Made by a program: the position numbers and the translations under genes | Assembly: GCF_017562075.2 (NCBI RefSeq) | Contig: NC_054081.1 | Coordinates: 9,085,713-9,149,712, forward strand | Length of the DNA: 64,000 bases | Origin: Anopheles merus | Taxonomy: Eukaryota; Arthropoda; Insecta; Diptera; Culicidae | Direction: 5' to 3' | In this document: positions 35,701-47,719 of the stretch, piece by piece | Position numbering within the stretch: the stretch's first letter is position 1 | How the letters are laid out: each line of letters starts with the position of its first letter | The notes under the pieces: generated by a model | What the model was told of the DNA's origin: nothing | What the model saw: only the letters and a program-made list of their open reading frames with translations | Databases searched by the model: none

Positions 35701-38700
35701 ACTATTTTACATAGAAAATTGGCTAGGAAACCGCTGTACGAGCTTGAACGAAATCGTCTATATCTAATATCCTATTTCTAGTTCGTCCAGAGTGTGCAAA
35801 AATTGAGCTCTAATACCCGGAAGTCTTTTTTAAATACTCCGTTGGATATACAAAAACACTGTTAGAGTACTCTTATAGACATGCCGAATGGACTGGAGCA
35901 AAGGATACTTAATATATTTAGAAATAGATGACTCCACGATCAGATGATTCTAAGTCTCGAAAGACTTAAGTTTCTAGAGCATCTGTTCAATGTGCAAGAA
36001 CTCACAATTTCTACCAAAACTCCCCCAAGCCGGATCGTCACATTGGAGCAAAACGAATCTACCACAAAGCTCTTTATCGTCGGACAGCACCCTCGTACTT
36101 ACTTCTTGATCTGCATCCAGTGCACGAGATATCCAACCAGCAGCCCGAACAGGTAGGCCGTCGCCCGCAGATGCGTCTTGCCGTACACGTTCACGAAGTA
36201 GTCGTTCGCCTGCAGATCGTGCACCTCGCTGTGGGGCACAATAATAGCATGACGTCAGTGGTATGGAAGGTATGAGAGCTACACTGACCCCGAGAGGGTA
36301 CGTACTCGGTAAACACCATGAAGGTTGGATCGAGCCGCCGAACGTAGGTGACGAAGAAGGGCACCGCAATCGAGACGCCCGTAGCGCCCCCGACCAGCAG
36401 CAGTGCGACCCGATGCCCGTACCGCCACATCGGGTAGAGCAGGGCCGGGGCGAGCAGGAAGAGCTGCGTGTCGGTGGCCAAATACCAGGACTGGAACATG
36501 CACACGCTGTCCGTGCCGAAGTAGTTGTTCACGTACAGGACGTTCAGCCACCAGCTCTGCCGGCAGCGGCGCTGCTCCAGCTCCATCCGCTCCGTCCACA
36601 GCGGGCCGTCGCCCAGCCGGGGCAGCCAGGTCGCGTACAGCGCGATGACGGCGAGGTAGGCCGGCGTCAGCCGCACGTACCGGAACAGATAGAGCAGCCC
36701 GAAGTTGAGCCGGCCCTGGCGCTTGTCCAGCTCGAGCAGCAGCAGCCGGGCGAAGAGGAACCCGCTGAGCAGCAGGAACGTGTCGACCAGCAGGGGCGAG
36801 TTGAGCAGGAAGGCGTTCTGCAGCAGCCGGCTCTGCTCGCGGAAGAAGGCCGGATTGAGCAGCGGCCCGCCGGCCATAAACACGAGCGCGTGGCCGCCGA
36901 GTATGAACACCATCGCGAGCGCCTTGATGCCGTTGATGCAGCCCAGCCCGTGATCGTCCTTGGACAGCTGGGCCAGCTTGCGCAGGTTCTCCACCGCCGA
37001 GAAGGCACGCAGCACCGCCACTGCACCGGTCGGCCGCTTCTCCGGCGCGCACTCGCTTCTCGCACCGCCACCACCACCACCGTCGTACAGTGTGCTGAAC
37101 ACCACCATCAGCACAAACACGGCCAGCACGCAGGCGGTCACGATCTGCAGCCGATCGTAGCCGCCGGACAGGCGCGAGCGCACCTGACAGACGGCGTCGC
37201 TCACCGCGTAGCCGCTCGCGCCCGCCAGCAGTCGGGCCGTCTCGCTCGCACTGCAGCTGGCCGGCACACAGACGCCCCACCGCACCGTGAGGCTGGTGCC
37301 GTTGCTCGGCTCGTTGTCATTGCGGCCCGCCGACTGCTGCAGCCGGAAGCCGTCCAGCGCGACCTGCGCCAAACAGTACTGCGGCCGGACCGGGGCCACC
37401 CGCTCGCCCACCGGCACACACTCGTCGTAGCTGCCGAGATGGTACCGTGCGCCGAGCTCGACCGCTTCCGGGTACTTTACCGTAGCGTCAAACACTGTGG
37501 GGGGGGAGGGGAGTAAAAACAAAAGCGGGTCAATGGATGCAAAGTCCAACTCGCGCGGGCGACTGGTCAAGTGCGACCAGTAGCGGAGGATCGAACAATT
37601 AATCACACCGAACGCAACGGATCTACCAACAACCTGTTATCTGGTGCGAGTCAGTGAGAAGAGAGAGAGAGAGAGAGCGAGTTGCAAAGTGCCGAAGGAA
37701 CATTTAAATTCTTGTCATCTTGTCGTGCGCACTGCGATGTTGTCGATTATTTTATTAAGTAAGGGAACCTGGGGCAAAATGGTAACATGGGGCGAAATGG
37801 TCGGCGAAATGGTGTCAATTGGTATATTGACACGTTTATAATGACTTCTAATGATTGAAAAACATCTAATCCAATGTTTCAAAAGCCCACCATGAACGTT
37901 TCATTTCCTAACATTTCAAAACAAATGAATAATTTAGCAAGTAAAATATTTGCTAAAAACGGTCTCGAAAATAAGCTTTCGTATGAATTTAACACATATT
38001 GTTAATTATTATTAACGACCGATTCGCTCCCAAGGTGTTGCTCCCTGCAATTGCCGACAGAGGGCGACGCGGTAAATGCTTAGTGTGGACAACGTCCAAC
38101 ACTGATCGGGCCGAGTATTCCCGAACGCTTACGATCGAAGCTGCAGGAGAGAACAAAATTCATTCTTTCTCCTAAGCCTGAGACAAGCGACGGATGTTTT
38201 GCTTCGCAAATAAAAATATCGATGCTTAAAAAACGCTTGTTTCAATGAAAACATTTTTACTTTGGCTGAAAGAAAGAATCTTGTTGCAGTGTGCAACACA
38301 TATTAACAGAAAATAAGAATGTGTATCCAAGCACATGATATTTATCTATGATTTACGTGAATAATGTAACCATTTTAATTAAATATAATGTTTTTAAGTT
38401 AAAATTTGTTAAATTGTTCACATGGGGCAAAATGGTCACTCCAGCTTGGGGCAAAATGGTCTTTATGTTTTGATAGGTGCAACACGATGAGGCTGTGGTC
38501 GCTCCACTGTACTAGCTTTACATAAATAAAACTGTGCTGTATGTATAACGTATCGACAGAAAAATTACTTAATAAAAAAACACATGAAGTATTGAAATAA
38601 TCCAGCATTTTACTAAATTATTCAACAAAACACTGAAATACTGAACTTCTGTCTCTACTCTCACAATTCTACCAAGATGCCAGAGCGTAAACCAAAGCCT

Positions 38701-41479
38701 GAAGTCCAATGTTGTGGTCCATTTTGTCCCTTTATTCCAGTTAGACTAGATTTCCTGTAAGACTATTTTGCCCCATAGCAAGACTATTTTAAATCTATAT
38801 TTATATTTATATATAAATAATTTACACATAAACCCCGCACAATACATGTTCACGACTTTTGACGTTGATTTTTTAAATTCATTTTAAACACACATATTTG
38901 TTATTATTGCGTAGACTTATGATTGTTTTTCATCAACAATACGTTGAAGTATCGATTGCCGTCAAAATAACAGTGTGCAATGTGTTTAACCAATAAGATT
39001 CAGACCAAAATTCTTAGCAGGTGGATTTTGTCCCACTTTCCTCTATTATTATTTTTTTACTGTTACTGTTACCTATAACCATTTCTAGAACCTTTTAGAC
39101 CTGAAGTGCAAATATACTATCAAATTTACAGCTTATTTATATGCATATGCTTTTGGGACAGTAATAAAGTGATGATAATGTTTGAGAATGAATTCCAAAT
39201 GTTGTATTGCTATTTTTCTCATGAAATCGTTTGCAGATGAGCATGTGATATTCATGTGCAAAAAACCAGTGTTAAAATAGTGCATTGGATACAAAATTGA
39301 ATAAAAATGGATTCCATTGGCTCAAGATCATGTGGACTTTCCTGATCCTGATCTTTCAGACCATTTTTAATGCAATCCGTGTGGCTATGATAGTTTCAAA
39401 GGGCACAGATTTGCAACTTTTAAGTATCTCTATGCATATGAAACTACCTCTGAGACTAGCATGTCTCGGGCACTACCTGTACGCTTTGTTCCGAGTTTCC
39501 TTTATTATGTCGTGGACTTGATATACAGTTTTTTTAGAAGATCAGTTAATATTGATGCCTTAGCCTCAAAGAAAAAGTCTTAACATGTCAAAACTCCAAT
39601 ATTAGCATTACACGGATAATCTTCAAAAGATTAATAACTGTACCAAGACTGCTTAGCATCTTCTGCTTCATCTTAGCAGAGACATGCTATGACGCACTTG
39701 CAATAAAGCATTCTTTCAACATGTTTAAATGTTACATGTGTCTTTGGTGTTGGCACGTCAGCCTTCAATAAGGGTGCAGCAGTTCACACAGCTTGCCTTC
39801 TCGGCCAAACTCAACCCAAAGGGAACGGTTGGAGCGGAAAGATAGTCCGTTTTCCTCCACTCACCACACACCGCGGGACCACGGGTTGTCATTTCGAGCA
39901 AAACTGAGGTGAAACTGTGCAATTGAATTATGGATTTTCATGCAGGAATGGCCAAAAGGTCAAAAATCGGGCCAAATGCCCGGCAAATGACCCTTTGTCG
40001 GAAGTTTTTTTGCCCTTTGCCTCAATTGTTGTAGCTTCACAAGGTAATATTTACTAAAAAAGCAAGAAAAAATCATTACGTTTTGAAGTTTTGCATAAAA
40101 CGTGCAAAAAATTTGATTATTCTATTTTTAGCATTAATTGATTATTCTTATTATTCTTTTTCTTCTTCTTCTTTTTATTCCTCTCTTCTTCAGATTGGGT
40201 TGCCTATCCGATAGAAATCACTGTTGATAAAACGTACCAGCAATTTAGTGTTTTCATGCAAGCAAAACGATTTCACACCTCAAAACCAAACCTTTTTTAC
40301 ACGAAATACTTCTTCTTATTCTTCTTCTTATATTTGATTCAACAATTGTAGAGCTGCACGTGTTTCTATAGAAAAAGCTTTCTTAAGTTGCCCTGGCTCT
40401 GGCTGGTGTTTACTACTAAATATTTGCTCACATGGCGAGAGAGTCGTTTGAACCCATCACGGGCTTGTTACTGTTGGAACAGTGCGCCTAGCCGACTACA
40501 CCACGGGACCGACCCCCGTACATGAGTGCTTAAACCGCTATAAAAGTGCAAAAGACAGGTATGGTTTTTTAATAAAAAAAATATGGTTTTTAAAAATATG
40601 GTTTTTTAATATTTTTTTTTATGTTACCCTAATCACCACACGTATTTTTTTTAATTTATCCAGTAATTTTCTAAATGCAATCAGTAGAGCGAACAGCTTC
40701 AACCCAAAATAACACATTTTCATAGGGCTTAGTGCTATTGGTAGCCTATATGCTTCCCCCGAATGATCATATTAATGTTTAATCTACTTGCAAAACCCTT
40801 TCAGTGCTTTGCCCTACGCAGTACCCACTGTGCCCACACGTGAACGGCGCAATGATTTGGCGCAATCGAACCGATTGAACGGGCGATATTTTCGGCCGCC
40901 AAGCCGAAGCCGTGTGTTTGGACAGCCGGGAGGCGAGTTCAAGTGCGCAAACTTCACGCCAAAGACAAACAGCTGGATAGATGATGACGAAGGGTTGGAA
41001 GTTATAAATAAAACATCCTGCCACTGCCGTTGCAATGTGCTGGCGCAATTACATTAAAGATCACATTACGGACGTCATTACCGCGTGGCTGCAAGATGCA
41101 TGCCAGATGGGGAGCGGGCAGCGCGTGCGGTTAAGCCAATCACGAACTCAGGCAACCGGGCTGGCACTTTCTAGAACGCGCCGCGCGGAAAAGTGGGTAA
41201 CCTTTCAGCCATCGCCGACCGGGCGCTGCCCGATCGGTCAATCGCAAATTGCAAAAATCGCTCGCTAATCATCGGTTTCGGTGGCGCCTGCCGGCACCGC
41301 CTGCTCTTACGTCAGCCCCGGGCGTTAGAACAGGTTCTCGGGCGCCGAAACCGCTGCCGAAGCGGACGAGAGTGGTCCAGCATGTTCTTGACCCTGGCCC
41401 ACAAATGTGCGAAGAGGCTGTAATTAGATCGACCGGCACGGTTCTCCACCGTGTCCACCGACTTTCAAAATCTTATTTG

Positions 41480-41512
<33 letters not shown>

Positions 41513-41658
41513 TGGTTTGGTGCAGCACAGCAGCACCGCAACTCTCCGCTATCTAATCATCAAGCGGAGAGCAGAAATAAAAACACCAACAAACCTTGAA
41601 AGTAATGTTATGCCTTTCGTTTGGTCCGCGTACCATGACCTAGGCGAGGAGGTGGAGT

Positions 41659-41700
<42 letters not shown>

Positions 41701-42228
41701 CGGGGGTCCAAAAATAGGAAAAACTCGCGACTATTTTTAACACCACACCGAATTATGTACACCGCAGCGTCGTCCAACGAAGCGGCAGGAAGCGGACAGG
41801 CAGTTGCAACAGACCCGCCACCTTTCCCACCTGGTACGGTCCGCTGCACTTGGCGTCGTTGCGCGTCGTCCGGTGTGTGTTTGCTGCGTTTGTGTGGTCA
41901 CACACGCCGTTTTGACTGTCGAAGGTAAGCATCACATCTTCATCAACCCACAAACACACCCGGAGTGGCCACCCGATCCTTTCGCGCCCGTACACTCACT
42001 TGCCACGGCCCACGGTTCCTGGTTGCGGGCCGCTTCCAGCGTCCGGTTCACCTCCCGCCAGCAGTCGCCCGCCGGCCGCAGCTGCTCGTCCGCCGCCGAG
42101 CCGATGCGGGCCAGCACCAGCCCCAGCGCAGCTTCCGCGGTTGATTGTGGTTGGACGGTGTGGCCCCCGGCCGCACTGAGCACTAGCAGCACGGCCAGCC
42201 AGCCCGTTACACCCGTTGCTCGCTCCAT
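32786..42228 (-). CDS. NRF/acyltransferase-3 family membrane protein (5 exons, minus strand)
   Basis: Exons on the minus strand: 42228-42000, 37494-about 36302, about 36224-36103, 33433-33085 and 32992-32786 (TAG); about 699 aa. The start ATG at 42228 has A at -3; upstream in-frame codons are not ATG. A signal peptide (GWLAVLLVLSAAG, residues 9-21) is followed by the NRF domain with MFDATVKYPEAV, LGSYDEC, QYCLAQ and WGVCVPASC. Its six cysteines (56, 102, 117, 152, 157, 179) follow the same pattern as the neighbour. A membrane helix (195-212) and the acyltransferase-3 block follow: CINGIKALAMVFILGGHAL with His278 in place, LLVDTFLLLSGFLFARLLL, RYVRLTPAYLAVI, MFQSWYLATDTQLFLLAP, NVYGKTHLRATAYLFGLLVGYL, LSRLTYCAYLMNGLVEL and FLLALLLCLMFESPIHGLEK. 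The length is normal for the family. The exon 2/3 junction is ambiguous: the visible donor gtaccc and the acceptor after cgag keep the frame, while the better acceptor 4 bp earlier would not. Confidence 0.92.
33771..34654. mobile_element. hAT-like MITE, family A copy 2 (884 bp), in an intron
   Basis: It aligns along its whole length with 18050-18907: CTGCAAAATGTCATTGTCAATG at the left, tcagcgtcacgtactcaat, catgacaaattccggctgaaa, ataatgagcatgttttctcg, gagtgaccaacagttgggtgct, and aaattgcagcactg at the right. The ends are more diverged (CATGGCTGCAAAATG against GCAGCACTG) and no clear target duplication remains. It lies inside the 2.7-kb intron between exons 3 and 4 of the minus-strand NRF gene. 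Confidence 0.85.
34664..35735. mobile_element. Foldback-like element with long imperfect inverted arms
   Basis: The left arm (34664-34745; agggtttccaaatcaag ... gagatatttttcaacagctgtc) recurs inverted at 35663-35735 (gacagccgttgaaaaacatctc ... ggctaggaaacc) and again inverted at about 35410-35487 (gacagctgttgaaaaacagcttgc ... gaaaattgac). Related direct copies containing gatgtttttcaacagctg occur near 34927. Arms of about 75-80 bp, no open frame, AT-rich interior. It sits directly beside MITE copy 2 in the same intron. Confidence 0.65.
37762..39043. mobile_element. Putative TA-flanked MITE rich in GGGGCAAAATGG words
   Basis: The left end AGGGAACCTGGGGCAAAAT and the inverse of the right end (attttgtcccactttcctc) agree at 14 of 19 positions, and both are bordered by TA. 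The word ggggcaaaatggt or close variants occurs at 37772, 37790, 38422 and 38448, and the inverse (attttgtccc, attttgcccc) at 38717, 38763 and 39023. It lies in intron 1 of the minus-strand NRF gene. No protein frame was seen. Boundaries are less secure than for the other MITEs. Confidence 0.5.
39046..41999. other. Rest of intron 1 of the minus-strand NRF gene
   Basis: Apart from the SINE, this intron portion has AT-rich unique DNA to 40.8 kb. A GC-richer, non-repetitive part (40.8-41.45 kb, with the repeated word ggcgcaat) follows; it is a reasonable place for regulatory sequence but has no proven site. It also carries a (TG)n tract at 41485-41512 and a (CA)n tract at 41662-41699. Confidence 0.4.
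40308..40510 (-). mobile_element. tRNA-derived SINE, minus strand
   Basis: On the minus strand it starts GGTCCCGTGGTGTAGTCGGC (A-box-like TGGTGTAGTCGG). About 40 bp on it contains GGGTTCAAACG (B-box-like). An unrelated body follows, ending in a tail of repeated GAAGAATAAGAAG units. This is the plan of RNA polymerase III-driven SINEs known in mosquitoes. It lies in intron 1 of the minus-strand NRF gene. It is not a tRNA gene because no cloverleaf acceptor stem closes it. Confidence 0.65.
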
Positions 42229-43420
42229 TGTATTGGCACACCCACGCACACGTTGCCGTGCTCAGGTCAACCACGCAGCGTAACCTGCTCGCGCGACGGC
42301 TCGATGCGTACTGTGGGCCGCGCTGGGTCCGCACCGTCCACGAAACAGCGCCTGACGCTGCTGCTGTTTGTTATTCCGCCGCATACCTGTCACTAACCGC
42401 GGGCGGAGAGCCGCTCGGCACCTAGGTGGCGTGTCTGCGCGTTAGAAATGTATGCGGTTTTTATGATACGAATCGTGACTAGCATTACAGCGCACTCCGT
42501 GTTCTAGCCACGCCGCAAAGCCTATTCTTGGGCTGCTGGGCACATCCTGGAATCTAATAAGCCCGTGGTTGAAATGCGATCTGCCGCCGTATCTGTTTTG
42601 CATGTTTAGACGCTTTCGATTGCCCTGTCGCCGGGGTTCGTCGTCTGTCCCCGCGGGTAACAGGCATCTACTGCATGCGCTCGGTTCGCTTAAAGCCCCT
42701 TCCGGTGGTGAAAGTGGCTCATCATTTGCCGCCTAACCTTCGGTCGCATCTTTTTATGCAAGCAACCAAGCCAAAAAAAAAAATCGTGGAGGGGAGAAGG
42801 TGAACTATTCCACGGGCGACTGATTAAAAATGGGGCGTTAGCAACGGCTCCAACCAGGGGACCGACCGAATCTCGTTAGAATCTGGCTGGCGGACCAATT
42901 AGCACTCGCGCACTCCGTGTTAGCATGTTCTTGGCGCAGCTTGTTAACGCGTCCCGGGACAGACAGGTCACTCGCTTAACCAGACGCTCAACTCTTCCGA
43001 CCGCTCTTGCGCTGCGATGTTGGGGAAGGTAGGTAAAGACGGACACGGTAAGGAAAATGTTAAAAGCCTAGAGATATTGAAATACAGTGGCAATGGAAAC
43101 GTGCATACTTTATCTTGCACTCCTGTATTTCATCAGGCAATGTGTTGATTTTTCTATTGTTTTTGGGCAGTTTTGTTCGGGTAAGACGAACACCTCGAGA
43201 GAACCTGGCATTCAACAAAACAAATGCAAATGAAATAAAGACTAAGAGTTGGATAGTAACAGGACATGATAACTCCAAATATTGACTAAAATAACTAGGA
43301 ATAGAATATAACATTTGTCAAGCACAAGAAACTGGTAAATATAAAATATTTCACTGTATGAAATATAATAATGAAAGACACTGATAAAAAAAGAGACGGA
43401 AAATTAGTAAATGAGAAAAT
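42229..43420. other. Upstream flank of the minus-strand NRF gene
   Basis: The first 200 bp upstream of the start codon are GC-rich and would contain the 5'UTR and promoter. No TATA box at a convincing position was seen. The remainder to 43420 has no supported exon. Confidence 0.4.
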
Positions 43421-43591
43421 AATAATAAGAAGAAGAAAAAGAAGAAGAAGAAACAGAAGAAGAAAATAGTAATAAAAATAATAATAATAATAATAATAAT
43501 ATAATAATAATAATAATAATAAATAATAATAATAATAATAAAAATAATAATAATCATAATCATAATCATAATAATAATAATAATAATAATA

Positions 43592-43680
<89 letters not shown>

Positions 43681-44098
43681 TTAATAATAATAACAATAAT
43701 AATAATAATAATATAATATGATATTATTATTATTATTATTATTATTATAATAAAAATAAAAATAATAATCATTATACTTATAATAATATATAATAATAAT
43801 AATAATAATAAAAATAATAAGATGATGAAGAAGAAGATGATGAAGAAGATGATGATGAAGAAGAAGAAGGAGAAGAAGAAGAAGAAGAAGAAGAAGAAGA
43901 AGAAGAAGAAGAAGAAGAAGAAGAAGAAGAAGACATCTGTTTTGTGAATTGTGATTTGCGAAGAAGAAGAAGAAGAAGAAGAAGAAGAAGAAGAAGAAGA
44001 AGAAGAAGAAGAAGAAGAAGAAGAAGAAGAAGAAGAAGAAGAAGAAGAAGAAGAAGAAGAAGAAGGAGAAGAAGAAGAAGAAGAAGAAGAAGAAGACA
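43421..44098. repeat. Compound AAT/GAA microsatellite (about 680 bp)
   Basis: A GAA-rich lead-in (43421-43465) passes into AAT/ATA arrays (43466-43830), then GAA arrays (43826-43932 and 43963-44096). The GAA arrays are interrupted once by a 30-bp unique piece (catctgttttgtgaattgtg...). Long poly-Ser, poly-Phe and poly-Ile frames over it are repeat artefacts. GAA tracts of this length can form triplex DNA and are expected to vary between individuals. Confidence 0.95.
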
Positions 44099-47000
44099 AC
44101 TAATATGTGAAAGATGAAATGAAGATGGAAAGTTGAACCATGAAGGATAAGAGTGATACCAGTAGAAAACGTTGGAAATTGAAAAGGACTTTCAATATTT
44201 TATCATATCCTATTGCTTTCCATGTCCTGGTACGTACATACAAAAATAGACTTAGCTAATTGCAACGACGGTTCAGTGTAGCCGTAAAATTGGGAATTGT
44301 AAGAGCCACCTCATAGCACCCCATAGAACCTCACCTCGTGGAATACAGCACCTAAAGCATTACTGAAATATTGGACACAAACAGCTGACGGTGCTCCAAA
44401 TTCCAGAACAACAGTCTGGAACTTCCATTTTAAGAGCTATTATTCCGAAGAAATAACTCCAGCATGGTTGATGGACTTATTAGTAGGTCAAGCCTATACT
44501 CTGGCTTCAAAATTCAATTTTTTGATCTTGGTACTCTGATAAAATCTGTCATCTATTCCTGAATGATGTTGCCACAATGCCTCTTCTTTTTGTTGATTAA
44601 AGTGATCCAAGTCGTGTGCAAGATGTTGGGTTTCGTGATCAGTTCCTCATCAGTGTCCATTTTTCGTATATTCCCTAGCTTTATCTGGTTGATGGATGGC
44701 TAGGTCGTCCCCCAATTACCCTTACTCGTGTCATTTGGAGACATCTGTTCATCACCAATTGATAGCAGAGGTAAAATACATCAGAAATTAACGGTGTCCT
44801 TCTTTACCTTTGGCGTCAGGGTGCTTAAACCACGAGAAAACAAGACTTTTCACTATTTACATAGCCGACCTTTCAGTAGGTTCTAGCTTAATAATCAAGA
44901 TAACTCATTCATTGAATAAAACAATAAGAAATAAACAATGCAGAGCTTTAGATCCGCAGTAGTCAAATAAAGTCCCAAAAAGCCGGCAAATTTGTATTCT
45001 ATAAATGGGTCAATTTTACCGATATCACACCAACAATGTTCTCAAATGTGTTGTTTTACTTTCAGTTTGGATGCTGCGTTGTTGAATTATTCGATAATTA
45101 CTTTTATCGTGCGTTTATGAGCCATACCCATCTTACCCACAGTGTCCGTCTTTACCTATCTTCCCCTAATCAGCAATGCACAAAAAAAAACGGAACAGAA
45201 ACCCCAATCGAGTTTCACTCAAAAAAAAAGTCACGCTAGAACCTTACCGAGTGTGCGGTTTGTGTGTGTGTGTATGTGTCTTCCGGGAATGCTTGCCGAC
45301 ACGCTCGGTAAACGGTTTATGTTTTACAAGCTCTCTAACATCCCGTTTGCCTGGTATCCCAGGCCCGTCGCACCCAGCCAGCGACATTGACTGCCAAGCT
45401 CCAAACGTACGCGCTGCGCTCGCGGAATACGCAAACAAATTGCGCTGACGCGGGCCGGTTCGTCGCCTCCGCTCCGTTCGTGCGACACCTCAGCACACGC
45501 ACACCGTTTTTCGCACACTGTGGCCGATGGGATGGGACGAGTCGGACATTGTGCAAAGGTATCGAGTCGGCGTTGTTTTTGTTTTTGTTTTGTTTTTTCT
45601 TCTTCTCACTAACCCTTTAGCGCTAATAGCCACCAATTAATCAGCGATTATACTCGACCGCGACCGACCAAGTGTGTGTGTGTGTGTGTGTGCGGGTAAG
45701 TGGAGTGACCTTTGCTTGGGTGACAGCGATCATTAAAATGGATGGGACAGAAACAACGACGCAGACAGCAGCAGCCGAGCGATCGAAGATGCAATGGAAG
45801 GGCCCGCCCATTCCCGTCCGATTGGTTTGGGAATTTGGGCTTATCTGAAATTGAAGCCTCCACCAATGAAGTTAAGCAAGCGTGTTAGCGTGATGGCCTT
45901 GGCAGGGTTGTGATTTATTGTGGACCAGCATTATCGTCGGTCTCGGAAGGGCTGTCATTTTTTGGATCTACAGGTGACAAACCCGGCGGCTTCCCTTCAC
46001 CTTCGGAGACGATTTCAAAACGCCGATCGCATGCAGCTCGTAATGAAGGTGTGTGTTTTGTTGCTATTTGAAATTATGTGAAGTCGTATGCATAGCTTAA
46101 CCGCTGAAAAAAAAAACGATTAAAACTCCCAATCTACGATCGACTATCTAGGTGAGAAGGAATGCAGTTTTCATAACTAGATTAGATGGAGCATTGGAGC
46201 AGGAGCACGACATGGTGGTGTCACAATCTCTTCCAATGTTAATGAACGGATTTTGTGAAAGCCAAAGTTACATCACACCCACAGCATGGTTAAATTAAAA
46301 TTTCTTAATTCGATCATTCCCGCTGCGAAATTCAGAAACATAAATATGGAATTCAAGTTGATTGATATTAAAAAATGCAGTTAGTGGCACATAAGTGTCG
46401 CTTTCTTTCTGGCTAACGCGGGCCTGCTTTCTCTATGATAGATGTATTGCCCACCGCATGGGAAAGTAAGGGGCGCTTTCCGGTGGTACAGCCGTGAAGA
46501 GCATAGGTTCAGCAACTAAGCATCATATATCCGCCAGGGAATCAAATCTCGTACAGACCGAGTCGATTATGATTATATTGGGTCAAAACTATGAGAAGAA
46601 AAGGGTCAAAATCAGCCTCTTTCTAGATGACAATTAGAAACGCCCTATGGGATTTGATCTGATTTGATGGGACCAATCTCGGTCATGGTCTCGCAGTATC
46701 AAAGCCTTCAACCTTTTCAGGCCTGCCTTGGATTAGCGACCAATAATAATGCTGCATTCACTTTTTACTATAAATGATAGCTAATTATTTTCTCAATTAT
46801 TTGAAGTAAGCTCGATTTTCTTTCAGAGTATTTCATCAAATTATTTTTCAAAAATTACTAATAATTTTATTTTTTTAGATTTGTTTTCATTCCCCTTCTT
46901 ACTACACCTGGGTTTGTATGTTTTGTATGGGAAATAATACTTTTTCTTATAACAACTTCAATAACTTTTTTTGTGCCAAATAATAAAATTTAGTACAAAA

Positions 47001-47500
47001 ATAAAGGCATTATTCTTACTTACTTCATTGAACTAATGGAAACTTTAAATTTTGTTTATTTTTTTATGTATTTTTTATTTGTAACATATGAAATACATTA
47101 GTAAATATGTCCTTCGTGGATGAATCTGATAATGTTGTTTTATGTTAAACAAAAGAAGATTTGTTTTACAAAAATAAGGTTCTTTTTTTACATACATTTT
47201 TTTTATTTTTAGTTTTTTTATTTGAAACATGATACATGGATTTTCTAAAAAAAACATGCGATAGTCTTCATATTCTCTCTCTTCTGATCATATTTTAATT
47301 ATGTAAATGTTACCAACTAAGAGAAAAATGTTACTCAACAGAGAAAAGTGAGGCCTAACTAGCATTTTCCTTGAAACACAATATCACAAAATAATACTTA
47401 AAGGTATCTACAGTTGACGGTTTCGAAATGTGGAACCCTCGTCAATGAACGTGTTGTGATAAGACAAAATATGAGATGATGTTATTAATTTAAATGCAAG
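44099..47500. other. Intergenic region without supported genes
   Basis: Mostly AT-rich unique DNA with a (TG)n tract at 45673-45692 and T-runs at 46.9-47.2 kb. Only short unsupported open frames are present. A SINE-like segment at 46.48 kb is listed separately. Confidence 0.5.
46482..46740 (+). mobile_element. Possible second tRNA-derived SINE relic
   Basis: An A-box-like ggtggtacagccg (46483) and a B-box-like ggaatcaaatctcg (46538) lie about 55 bp apart. The spacing is within the range of tRNA-derived promoters. The downstream body is unique, without a clear tail or target duplication. Confidence 0.3.
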
Positions 47501-47613
47501 TGTTACGACAGCTCTTCTTCAAACGATCCCTTTATTGCTACTAAGACGGATAAATCCTGCTCGAAGGACCAATGTTACGATAGCTCTTATTCAAACGACG
47601 TCTTTATTGCTGC
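47501..47613 (-). mobile_element. LTR retrotransposon relic: two LTR ends around a primer-binding site
   Basis: Two direct copies begin tgttacgacagctcttcttc (47501) and tgttacgatagctcttattc (47573) and stay similar for about 40 bp, through tttattgct. On the minus strand each is an LTR end (...AATAAAG...GTCGTAACA). Immediately after the one at 47573 come one spacer base and TGGTCCTTCGAGCAGGAT (47571-47554). That is a good match to a primer-binding site for tRNA-Tyr. The order LTR end, primer site, LTR end means the internal region was lost. Confidence 0.6.
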
Positions 47614-47719
47614 TTGTTATCTCCACACAATTCTTTCCCGAGTTCATTCGTAAATTGTATTAAACTCAAGAGAGTGAAGTTTGTGCACTTTTACGCTTTA
47701 AAATAACTCTTCTCTTGCT

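Noticed and set aside
40441..40510. A tRNA gene on the minus strand
   Set aside because: A and B boxes are present but the acceptor stem does not close and the body continues with a GAA-rich tail, as in a SINE.
43566..44099. Poly-Ser, poly-Phe and poly-Ile frame
   Set aside because: Direct translation of the GAA/AAT microsatellite without start context or splice sites.
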